A stretch of DNA of 64,000 nucleotides, taken from Caulobacterales bacterium (GTDB lineage Bacteria; Pseudomonadota; Alphaproteobacteria; Caulobacterales; Parvularculaceae). The translations under genes were made by a program, and so were the position numbers. The stretch spans positions 62,001 through 126,000 of the forward strand of contig JACKIL010000006.1 in the NCBI GenBank assembly GCA_020638525.1, in the 5' to 3' direction. Shown in pieces: positions 46,802 through 53,985 of the stretch; position 1 is the first letter of the stretch; every line of letters begins with the position of its first letter. A model generated the notes under the pieces. It was not told the DNA's origin and made no database searches. It saw only the letters and a list, made by a program, of their open reading frames with translations.

Positions 46802-47218
46802 CTAGTCGTCGCGATGGACCTTTTCCATGCGTTCGTGACGTTCCTGCGCTTCAAGCGAAAGCGTTGCAATGGGCCGCGCTTCCAGTCGGCGAATACCAAT
46901 AGGCTCGCCAGTTTCCTCGCAGTAGCCGTACTCGCCCGTTTCGATCCGGCGAAGCGCGGCGTCAATCTTGGAGATGAGTTTGCGCTGACGATCCCTCGTA
47001 CGCAATTCGAGGGCCTTTTCTGTTTCGCTGGACGCGCGATCCGTCAGGTCCGGCAAATGGTGATCATCTTCCTGGAGCTGATCAATCGTACCCTTGCTTT
47101 CGCGCAGGATGTCGTTCTTCCACTCCAGCAGCTTGCGCCTGAAATAATCCCTCTGCCTGTCATTCATGAAGGGTTCGTCCTCAGTCGGACGATAATCTTC
47201 GATATCGGTTCCAGACAT
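46802..47218 (-). CDS. dksA: RNA polymerase-binding factor DksA, one-cysteine type
   Basis: A 138-residue DksA. The coiled-coil tip (DLTDRAS, D57, D60 and A62) that enters the polymerase secondary channel is intact. In the zinc-finger fold only C100 remains of the four cysteines of the E. coli protein (YCEETGEP, then SLEAQERHE). This form is common in alphaproteobacteria. It mediates ppGpp-dependent control of rRNA and stress genes. Convergent to the VOC gene. Confidence 0.95.
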   Translation of the reverse strand: MSGTDIEDYRPTEDEPFMNDRQRDYFRRKLLEWKNDILRESKGTIDQLQEDDHHLPDLTDRASSETEKALELRTRDRQRKLISKIDAALRRIETGEYGYCEETGEPIGIRRLEARPIATLSLEAQERHERMEKVHRDD

Positions 47219-47450
47219 GATCGCACTCCCTGACCGAACACCCTGCAGTCCCGCTCCCCACAGGTCACAGCGCGGCCTGTATAGCGATGCGTACCGGCTC
47301 GCTCAAGCAAACTTTGAGCCAGCCGGAAGCCCCCTTTTGTCACGAAAATTCAATGCGATTCGATTAATTTCAGAGGTTCACGCGAAGTCCCGGCGCAGCC
47401 TGTGCGCTGTCCTTCGGGATATTCGTCCCCTGACCTGAGCAAACACGAAT

Positions 47451-47463
47451 GCTGCATTGCAGC
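47451..47463. promoter_or_regulatory. Palindrome GCTGCATTGCAGC, second PhaR-like site
   Basis: Exact reverse complement of the palindrome at 43407-43419 and also CTGC-N3-GCAG. It lies in the gap upstream of dksA on its minus-strand side. What it would control is unclear. Confidence 0.4.
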
Positions 47464-47926
47464 GAGAATGAGGGGCCCCTGCCGAAGACCACTGGACGGA
47501 TAGTCAGCGCAGCAGTCGGAAGCCGTCCTCCCCAATTCAGCTTCCCTCAGGTTGGCGACAGCAGCGACGAAATCGGAAAACGAGTCAATGTTGCCGAAGG
47601 GCCGCGCGCGTTCCAAGGAGCATCAGTTTTGGACGCTCCACCTGGGGGTTGGAACGAATCCGCCCGCAGTCGAGGGAATAGCGGCCCTAGACGATGATGC
47701 TCCGTCCAAGGATGACGATCGCTAGACAGTCGACGTTGATTGCGTCTCATCAGGTATGATTGCCGGTGAATCCATAGATATCGGCGAAGGCGTTCTCCGC
47801 GCATGGGGAGTCCGCGTACTCGACATCACAGGCGCTGATTTGCGTTATCGGAGCGAGCTAGACACACATATTGCTAGGGCGTTGGAAGGCAGGGCCCATC
47901 GAATGGGGCGCGCCAAGGCGCAGCCT

Positions 47927-47954
47927 TTGCCCACAACCCGATTTTACCTACTAT
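47927..47954 (+). promoter_or_regulatory. Weak promoter candidate for the lysozyme gene
   Basis: TTGCCC and TACTAT with a 16-base spacer, about 150 bases before the lysozyme start. Only four of six positions match in each box. Confidence 0.25.
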
Positions 47955-48103
47955 TTTCATACGCTTCCTCACCTACCGCTCGAATTTTCAGATAGCAGTG
48001 AGCGCGGCGCCGTGGGCCAAATAGGGAAGGATTGGGGCGCAAGCGCCCTACACTCGCCCCCGTTTTGACGTTAGACTTGCCCGTCGCGTGGGGAAATTCG
48101 GAT

Positions 48104-49147
48104 ATGAAGACGTCATCGAACGGGATCGAGCTGATCAAGCGCTTCGAGGGGCTTGAGCTTGAGGCCTATCAGGACATCGCCGGAATTTGGACGATCGGCT
48201 ACGGCCATACTGGCGCCGATGTCAAAGAAGGCATGAAGATCTCGCAGCGCGAAGCAGAAGAGCTGCTGAAACAGGACCTGAAATCGCGAGAAGATGCTGT
48301 CAGCCGTCTAGCGAGCGCTTCGCTGAACCAGAACGAATTCGATGCTCTGGTCTCTTTCGTCTACAATGTCGGCGCGGAAGCCTTCAAAAACTCCACAGCG
48401 CGCCGCCGCCTCAATTCCGGCGACCGGGTTGGCGCAGCCGAGGCGCTAACCTGGTGGAACAAGGCGACCGTAAACGGCGTTCTCCGGGAGGTGACTGGCC
48501 TCACGCGCCGGCGCGCCGCAGAGCGCGCGCTGTTCCTCGAGCCGGTCAATCCGCCGATCGTCAACAATAACGACAAGGTCGCCGAGAACTCACGCATTAC
48601 GCCTGTCGAGGACGCGCCTCGCCGCCCCAACCTCGCTGAAAGCCGAAGCATCCAGGGCGCTGTCTTGACTGGCGGAGCTGGCGTCGCCGCTTCCAGCATC
48701 GGCAAGGACTCTGCCGAAGAGCTTTCGAGCCTCGAGACCGATATCGCCGAAGGCGGCGGCACGACAGTCGAAGAAGCCCCTTCCGACGGAGGCGATACCG
48801 GCGCTCCGCCAACGACTGGCGGCGAAGAACTCGCTGGCGGCGGAGAGACCGGCGAAGCGGGCACAGCGGGCGATGCTGGCGCAAGTGAAGCAGCAGGATC
48901 AACGACAGGCGGCGGCGCCACGGGTGAAGACGCCGAAGGCGTGACAATCTTCGACTCTATTCCCGATCATTCGGCGGAAGCAGACGATACGACGGAAACA
49001 ACGGCGACTGGCGCGCCGAGACCATCCGCCCATGAAACACATGCTGTAGACGCGCAAGTTCAGCTCGCCCTGATGATCCTCATCATCGTGGGCGTGCTCT
49101 ACATCGTCTTCGCGCGGATCGACGACTGGTGGCGCTACAGGCGGTAA
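48104..49147 (+). CDS. GH24 phage-type lysozyme with C-terminal membrane anchor
   Basis: A 347-residue protein. Residues 1-150 are a T4-like lysozyme domain with catalytic E15, D24 and T30, exactly the E-x8-D-x5-T spacing of T4 lysozyme, plus DALVSFVYNVG. Residues 170-310 are a low-complexity linker rich in G, A, E and T. A hydrophobic segment (about 318-338, LALMILIIVGVLYIVF) and a basic tail end the protein, so it looks tail-anchored. No signal peptide is seen. It cleaves murein glycan strands if active. ATG 48104 has GGGGAA upstream. No other phage gene is nearby, suggesting domestication. Confidence 0.87.
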   Translation: MKTSSNGIELIKRFEGLELEAYQDIAGIWTIGYGHTGADVKEGMKISQREAEELLKQDLKSREDAVSRLASASLNQNEFDALVSFVYNVGAEAFKNSTARRRLNSGDRVGAAEALTWWNKATVNGVLREVTGLTRRRAAERALFLEPVNPPIVNNNDKVAENSRITPVEDAPRRPNLAESRSIQGAVLTGGAGVAASSIGKDSAEELSSLETDIAEGGGTTVEEAPSDGGDTGAPPTTGGEELAGGGETGEAGTAGDAGASEAAGSTTGGGATGEDAEGVTIFDSIPDHSAEADDTTETTATGAPRPSAHETHAVDAQVQLALMILIIVGVLYIVFARIDDWWRYRR

Positions 49148-49170
49148 CCGCCCACTCGGTCAAATTTCAG

Positions 49171-49464
49171 TTATTGAACCGGCGCGCCAGGCTTATCGCT
49201 TTTGGCGATAAAGGGGTCATTGCGCCGCCAGCCTTGGCGGTCCGGATGGAAAAGGCAGCCGAGGAAGAGGAACGATGCTGCGACGAGCAGGGAAAACGCC
49301 GCCCAGCCGCCACCGAGCTCACCGAGCCAATTTCCGACACCGCATACGCAGGCGATTACAAGATAGGGCATGATTGGTGGATCGCGGCGGATATATCGCA
49401 CGACAAAAACCGCCAGCGAGGCGAGCAGCAGCCCTACAGAATAGACGTCAAACACCGTGATCAT
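49171..49464 (-). CDS. Small membrane protein resembling XrtV sorting accessory proteins
   Basis: A 97-residue protein with three hydrophobic helices (about 4-22, 32-50 and 52-72). The RRDPPIMPYLVIACVCGVGNWLG block recalls the DPP...YL...A..NYLGN pattern of the small proteins annotated beside exosortase V. No exosortase is visible here. ATG 49464 has a GGGAGGGA site; the open frame extends to 49575. Convergent with the lysozyme gene and just behind the Mur ligase, so it may be in that operon. The family match is from memory and not certain. Confidence 0.55.
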   Translation of the reverse strand: MITVFDVYSVGLLLASLAVFVVRYIRRDPPIMPYLVIACVCGVGNWLGELGGGWAAFSLLVAASFLFLGCLFHPDRQGWRRNDPFIAKSDKPGAPVQ

Positions 49465-49571
49465 TGCCGTCCCTCCCCTGGTCGCAAGCCGTCCGGACAC
49501 GGATAAGGGGCAAGCTTCCCTCGGAAAGGTTGAGAATATCGAAAGAATTTCGGTCGCCTTTGCGGCGGCGC

Positions 49572-50972
49572 TCAACCAATGCGAGAGAGGAGTTCTCCCG
49601 CAAATTCCGAAAGCGTGTCGTCTCGGGCTCCCATAACGACAATCCGATCACCAGAGTGGGCCTCACTGACGATAAAGTCGCCGCATTCGCTGCGCGTCGG
49701 AAATGCTTTGGCGCGCCGTCCCGCAGCGGACACGCCCACCGCTATATCTTCACTTGAAACAGATTTGTCGGTCGTGCCGCCATAATAGACAGGCTCCGGC
49801 ATGACGAGGATGTCACCCGTTTGCAGATTTTCTGCAAAGCAGGCGACAAATTCATCTTTCATCTTCTTGAGCGGACCAAACCCGTGCGGTTGGAACATAA
49901 TGATGAGACGACCGGGGAATTCGTGCAAGGTTTTCAGGCTTGCAGAAATCTTGTCGGGATTATGTCCAAAATCGTCGATGACGATAACGCCTGATTTTTC
50001 ACCTATGAACTCGAGACGACGCTTGACGCCCGCAAAGCTTTCGAGCGCATGCGACGCAAAGACGAAATCAACGCCCGCTGCATTCGCCGCAGCGATAGAC
50101 GCAAGAGCATTGGATACATTGTGCCGGCCCGGCATTTTCAACGCAACGTTCGCGCGTTCCCCCGACGCCCTTTCGATGACGTCAAACGATATGCCGAAAG
50201 GCCTCGGCGAGATGTTCGCCGCAAGATAATCCGCAGACGAATCGCCAAGGCTGTAAGTACGTTTCCTACCCGCGACGATGGAAGCTGAAAGGGCTTTCGT
50301 CTCATCATTATCCAGGTTGAGAATCGCTACATCCGATTTTGCGACGAACTCGCCGAACAGGCGGCGCAGTTCATCCATCGTTTTATGATCGAGTGAGATG
50401 TTGTTGAGAACGGCGATGCTCGGATCGAAGTTCGCGATCGACCCGTCGCTCTCATCAACCTCGCTGACGAAGATTCCGCCATCTCCAACAAGGGCGCTTG
50501 CAAAGAGGGCTTCCGGCGTGACGAAATTCTTCATCACGGCGCCGTTCATCACGGTGGGCTTCTTTCCGGCTTCATGAAGAATCCAGCCGATCATGCCGGT
50601 CGTCGTCGATTTGCCGCTCGTGCCGGCGACTCCAATACTTACTGGCGCGGCGTTAAAGAGCTGAGCAAGGAGTTCCGCCCGCGTCATACGCTGCGCGCCA
50701 AGGCGACGGGCGGCGGCGACGTCAGGAACGGTATCCTCGACCGCCGCGGAGGCCACCAAGGTCTGCTCCGCGCTAGTGATCCCGCTACCGTCCTGCGGGT
50801 GAAGGGCGATGCCCTTGCTTTTCAGGAACTCGAATTTCGCGCCGGTGCGCCCTTGGTCGAGGGCGCGGTCCGAGCCCTCCACGGCATGCCCGGCCGCTCG
50901 AAGAATCAGCGCCAGCGGCAACATCCCGCTGCCGCCGATACCGCATAGAAAGTATTGTCTGCTTCCATCCAT
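49572..50972 (-). CDS. MurC/Mpl-like Mur ligase with altered P-loop
   Basis: A 466-residue Mur ligase with all three domains: the N-terminal UDP-binding motif GIGGSGM, the ATP site VAGTSGKSTTTG and the central NNISLDHK, then the C-terminal domain with DDFGHNPDKI and MFQPHGFGP. In MurC and Mpl the P-loop is GTHGKT; here it is GTSGKS. It probably forms an amide bond between a muramyl-type acceptor and an amino acid or peptide. Pairing with the divergent LD-carboxypeptidase suggests murein peptide recycling (Mpl-like), but the substrate is unproven. Start ATG 50972. Confidence 0.82.
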   Translation of the reverse strand: MDGSRQYFLCGIGGSGMLPLALILRAAGHAVEGSDRALDQGRTGAKFEFLKSKGIALHPQDGSGITSAEQTLVASAAVEDTVPDVAAARRLGAQRMTRAELLAQLFNAAPVSIGVAGTSGKSTTTGMIGWILHEAGKKPTVMNGAVMKNFVTPEALFASALVGDGGIFVSEVDESDGSIANFDPSIAVLNNISLDHKTMDELRRLFGEFVAKSDVAILNLDNDETKALSASIVAGRKRTYSLGDSSADYLAANISPRPFGISFDVIERASGERANVALKMPGRHNVSNALASIAAANAAGVDFVFASHALESFAGVKRRLEFIGEKSGVIVIDDFGHNPDKISASLKTLHEFPGRLIIMFQPHGFGPLKKMKDEFVACFAENLQTGDILVMPEPVYYGGTTDKSVSSEDIAVGVSAAGRRAKAFPTRSECGDFIVSEAHSGDRIVVMGARDDTLSEFAGELLSRIG

Positions 50973-51037
50973 TTCCGGACCGCTTTAACCCATAATCTGG
51001 AAACAACCCGTCAATCTGAGGGCGTTTTGCGGAAATT

Positions 51038-51883
51038 ATGAAGACCAAGGGCAAAATCGCCGTCGTCGCGCCCGCCTCGCGCTTAACGCCAGAGACGGCG
51101 GATAAAGTGACCGCCCTCGCCCGGAGGCTCTATGGCTCTGACGCTCCGGAGATCTTCTTTCATCCCCAGTGCTTCCTCTCGGCAGGACATTTTGCGGGCT
51201 CGGACGCGGAGCGCTCCGCTGCTTTTCTCGACGTCGCCAATGACGGCGCCTACGGCGCGGTATGGTTCGCGCGGGGTGGCTATGGCTCCTGCCGCCTTGA
51301 AGACCGCATCTTCTCGAACCTGAATGAGAACGCCCGCCAGAAAACATATTTGGGATACAGCGACATGGGCAACCTGCTCGCCCGGCTCTACGCCGTCGGG
51401 GCTGGCCAGCCAGTACACGGCCCCATGCCGCAGGACATCAATCGTTCAGGAGGCGATGCGGCCATCGCGCGCGCGCTCGCCTGGCTAGTCGAGGGCGACC
51501 GTCAATCCCTCGAGCCTGCAGCGCAGTCCAGCCAGAAAGTCGCCGCATTCAACCTCACGATCCTCTCGCACCTCATTGGCACGCCCTGGCAGCCAGACCT
51601 CTCGGACCACATCATTATGGTCGAAGAGGTTTCAGAATATCATTACCGCATTGACCGGGCGTTTTTCACGGTTACGTCTAACGAGAACATCCGGCGCGCA
51701 GCCGGCATCATGCTCGGACGCTGCAGCGATATTCCAGAAAACGAAGTCGCCTTCGGCGCGGATGAAGAAGCGATCTGCCGCTATTGGTGCCAGCGTTCTG
51801 GCATTCCTTATCTCGGCCGCGCCGATATCGGGCACGACGCCGGCAACCGGGTCGTCCCGTTTGGCGGGTTTCTAACGGCCTGA
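51038..51883 (+). CDS. LD-carboxypeptidase (S66 family, LdcA-like)
   Basis: A 281-residue S66 peptidase that removes the terminal D-Ala from murein tetrapeptides. The nucleophile serine is in GYSDMGNLL, with the glutamate in EEVSEYHYRIDR and the histidine in DIGHDAGNRVVPFG, so the catalytic triad seems complete. Cytosolic, no signal. ATG 51038 follows GGAAA. Divergent from the Mur ligase (65 nt apart) and its last 12 bases overlap the convergent ATP-grasp gene. Confidence 0.88.
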   Translation: MKTKGKIAVVAPASRLTPETADKVTALARRLYGSDAPEIFFHPQCFLSAGHFAGSDAERSAAFLDVANDGAYGAVWFARGGYGSCRLEDRIFSNLNENARQKTYLGYSDMGNLLARLYAVGAGQPVHGPMPQDINRSGGDAAIARALAWLVEGDRQSLEPAAQSSQKVAAFNLTILSHLIGTPWQPDLSDHIIMVEEVSEYHYRIDRAFFTVTSNENIRRAAGIMLGRCSDIPENEVAFGADEEAICRYWCQRSGIPYLGRADIGHDAGNRVVPFGGFLTA

Positions 51884-53374
51884 CGCGCTCCGCAACTCCG
51901 GCGTGTTACGCGCGCGTGCGCTCATCCGCATTTCAAGGCGCGCCGCAAACCAGCCGATCAGGCGGCGCCATAGCTCGTCTTTCAGGACGGCGCCTTCATA
52001 ATCAGCATCCAGATTGGGGTTATCGTTGATCTCGATGACGAATACGCCTCGCTCATTCTCTTTGAGATCGATGCCGTAAAGACCGTCGCCGATCAGTCGA
52101 GCGGCTTTCACCGCTGTTTCAATCACGAGCGGCGGCGCCTGCTCGACCGCAAGCGTCTCCGTGCCCCCGTAACTTGTCCCGCTTTCGCTGTGCTTGGCGA
52201 TCTGCCAATGGCCTTTCGCCATCTTGTACTGACAGGCGTAGAGCGGCTCACCGCCTAGAACGCCGACACGCCAGTCAAATTGGGTCGGCATATATTCCTG
52301 AGCGAGGATAAGCGCAGTGTCCTTGAAGAGCCCTTTGGCCCGCTCCTGAAACTCCTGGAGATTCGCAACTTTGTGCACCGACCGGCTGAACGAACCGTCG
52401 GGCGCTTTCAGGACAACAGGCGCGCCTAGGCGAGCGAACAGGTCGGCTGCATTCGTCTTCTCGTCGACAATCTCCGTACGCGGCGCTGGAATACGAGCGT
52501 TATCAAGGAGCTCTTTGAGGTAGACCTTGTTCGTGCATCGAATCATCGATTCGGTATCATCGATGACCGGCATGCCTTCTTGTTCAGCGCGCCGCGCAAA
52601 TCGGTAGGTGAAATTGTCGATCGCCGTGGTCGCACGGATGAAAAGCGCGTCGAACTCAGCAAGCGAGGAAAGTTCGTTCGGATAGAGCGGTTCGACCTCC
52701 ACTCCCATCTTGTCGGCGACAGCGGCGAGACGTTTTAGAGAAGCAGCCGAAGAAGGCGGAGATTCTTCTTTCGGATCCGTCAGGACGGCGAGCGACCATT
52801 TTGCAGCCGTCTTCGCTTTTGGCGCAGTCCACCGCCGACGGGTGTGCTTGTCGAGGGCCGTTAGAAACGCTTGACGCTCCTCTCCTTTCAAGCGGTTTGG
52901 CGACACCATGCGAAGCGACTGGATAGATGGCTTCGATCCAGCTGACATGATGACTTCGAGCACAGGCGTGCGAAACCAATCGAAGAGAAGCTTCGAGAAA
53001 CGATCATATCCCGAACGATCCGCGCTCGTAAAAAAGACGAGCATCTTTTCGGCCGGCGCCGCCCCACCCTCGATATCCTTTTGGAGCGCCGCATCGAGCT
53101 CCGGGAGGGCGTGAGCATAAAGCGACTTCTGCCGCAGCTCCACCATCGACTGGACCACGGGAGCGATACGGTGACGACGGGCCTCTGCAAGGAGCGACGC
53201 GTAATAGCCTTCGCTCTGATAGGAGTAGCTGCGCGCGAGATTGATGATGTTCGGGCGCCTGCCCGTGAAGAGATTCGGATTCGTCAGGTAATCGCGAATG
53301 CGCATCACCTTGTGAGGCGTCTCGAACTGCTCGAGATCACTCGCGCTCTCGACGAGAATGAGCCAGTCGCTCAT
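51872..53374 (-). CDS. RimK-like ATP-grasp ligase with N-terminal RLAN-type domain
   Basis: A 500-residue protein. The N-terminal 200 residues match the RLAN domain (ESASDLEQFETPHKVMRIRDYLT and NLARSYSYQSEGYYASLLAEAR). The C-terminal 280 residues are a RimK-like ATP-grasp domain with VLKAPDGSFSRSVHKV, AQEYMPTQFDWRVGVLGGEPLYACQYKM and VIEINDNPNLD, which binds ATP-Mg. It would ligate an amino acid to a carboxylate of a peptide or protein. The start overlaps the stop of the upstream GNAT gene (ATGA). Substrate unknown. Confidence 0.88.
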   Translation of the reverse strand: MSDWLILVESASDLEQFETPHKVMRIRDYLTNPNLFTGRRPNIINLARSYSYQSEGYYASLLAEARRHRIAPVVQSMVELRQKSLYAHALPELDAALQKDIEGGAAPAEKMLVFFTSADRSGYDRFSKLLFDWFRTPVLEVIMSAGSKPSIQSLRMVSPNRLKGEERQAFLTALDKHTRRRWTAPKAKTAAKWSLAVLTDPKEESPPSSAASLKRLAAVADKMGVEVEPLYPNELSSLAEFDALFIRATTAIDNFTYRFARRAEQEGMPVIDDTESMIRCTNKVYLKELLDNARIPAPRTEIVDEKTNAADLFARLGAPVVLKAPDGSFSRSVHKVANLQEFQERAKGLFKDTALILAQEYMPTQFDWRVGVLGGEPLYACQYKMAKGHWQIAKHSESGTSYGGTETLAVEQAPPLVIETAVKAARLIGDGLYGIDLKENERGVFVIEINDNPNLDADYEGAVLKDELWRRLIGWFAARLEMRMSARARNTPELRSASGR

Positions 53375-53868
53375 CGCATCCCGCCTTCGCGAATTTCGGC
53401 AAGGCGCAGCTCCATCCGCAACGCCGCCTCGCCATCCTCATAATAAGCCGGCAACCGGTCCACAGTGCGAAATCCCGCGCGCGTATAAAGATCGATGGCT
53501 GCGGAGTTTGACGCGCGCACTTCGAGTCGCAGCCGCTCGCATCCCCATTCTATAGCGCACATAGCGCCGGCATGCACAAGAGAACTTCCAACGCCTTGCC
53601 CGCGAGCGCCCGGCGCCGTCGCCAGGGAATAAAGCCGCGCTGCTTTGGCGCCCTTCCGGAACAGAAGCAACAGATATCCAATGGCTCGGCCCTCCTTCTC
53701 GGCGAGAAGGAAGGCCGCCTGCGGACTTTTCAACAGGCGGGAAAGGTTACGGCGCGGAAAGCGGTCGATAGAAAAACTTTCCGCCTCGATAGCATCGATT
53801 ACGGGAAGATCGGCCGAATCGGCCCGACGGATGGATATCGCCCCATTTTGGGATCGCTCCGGCTTCAC
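53371..53868 (-). CDS. GNAT acetyltransferase coupled to the ATP-grasp ligase
   Basis: About 165 residues, RimI-like. The acetyl-CoA loop LATAPGARGQGVGSSLV and the LEVRASNSAAIDLYTRAGF block show a normal GNAT fold. The start is a GTG at 53868; no ATG is available and a TTG at 53916 is less likely. Stop and start of the ATP-grasp gene overlap (ATGA). Such GNAT and RLAN ATP-grasp pairs are known and have been proposed to act on peptide-like products. Confidence 0.83.
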   Translation of the reverse strand: MKPERSQNGAISIRRADSADLPVIDAIEAESFSIDRFPRRNLSRLLKSPQAAFLLAEKEGRAIGYLLLLFRKGAKAARLYSLATAPGARGQGVGSSLVHAGAMCAIEWGCERLRLEVRASNSAAIDLYTRAGFRTVDRLPAYYEDGEAALRMELRLAEIREGGMR

Positions 53869-53985
53869 GACAACGACGCCCTGACTGGTCGCACCCCAGC
53901 GATGAACCGACCCCAAGGCGCGGCCAGCCGAATTTGGCCTGCCCGGGATGCTGGTCTAGGCTCAACTAAAATAGAGGGGTCACTC

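Larger units (their letters stand above)
47219..48103. other. Unexplained 0.9-kb gap between dksA and the lysozyme gene
   Basis: No open frame here looks protein-like, and codon use differs from neighbours. It contains the dksA promoter region, a palindrome (47451-47463), an inverted pair GGAAGC/GCTTCC near 47519-47550 and a weak promoter at 47927-47954 for the lysozyme gene. A small RNA or a decayed gene is possible. Confidence 0.45.

Noticed and set aside
47756..47995. Small open frame of 79 codons in the dksA-lysozyme gap
   Set aside because: No ribosome site at proper spacing, no domain and no coding-like composition; kept only as part of the gap description.
48104..48560. Prophage remnant around the lysozyme
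   Set aside because: Only the lysozyme domain is phage-like; no integrase, holin, capsid or tail gene is near.
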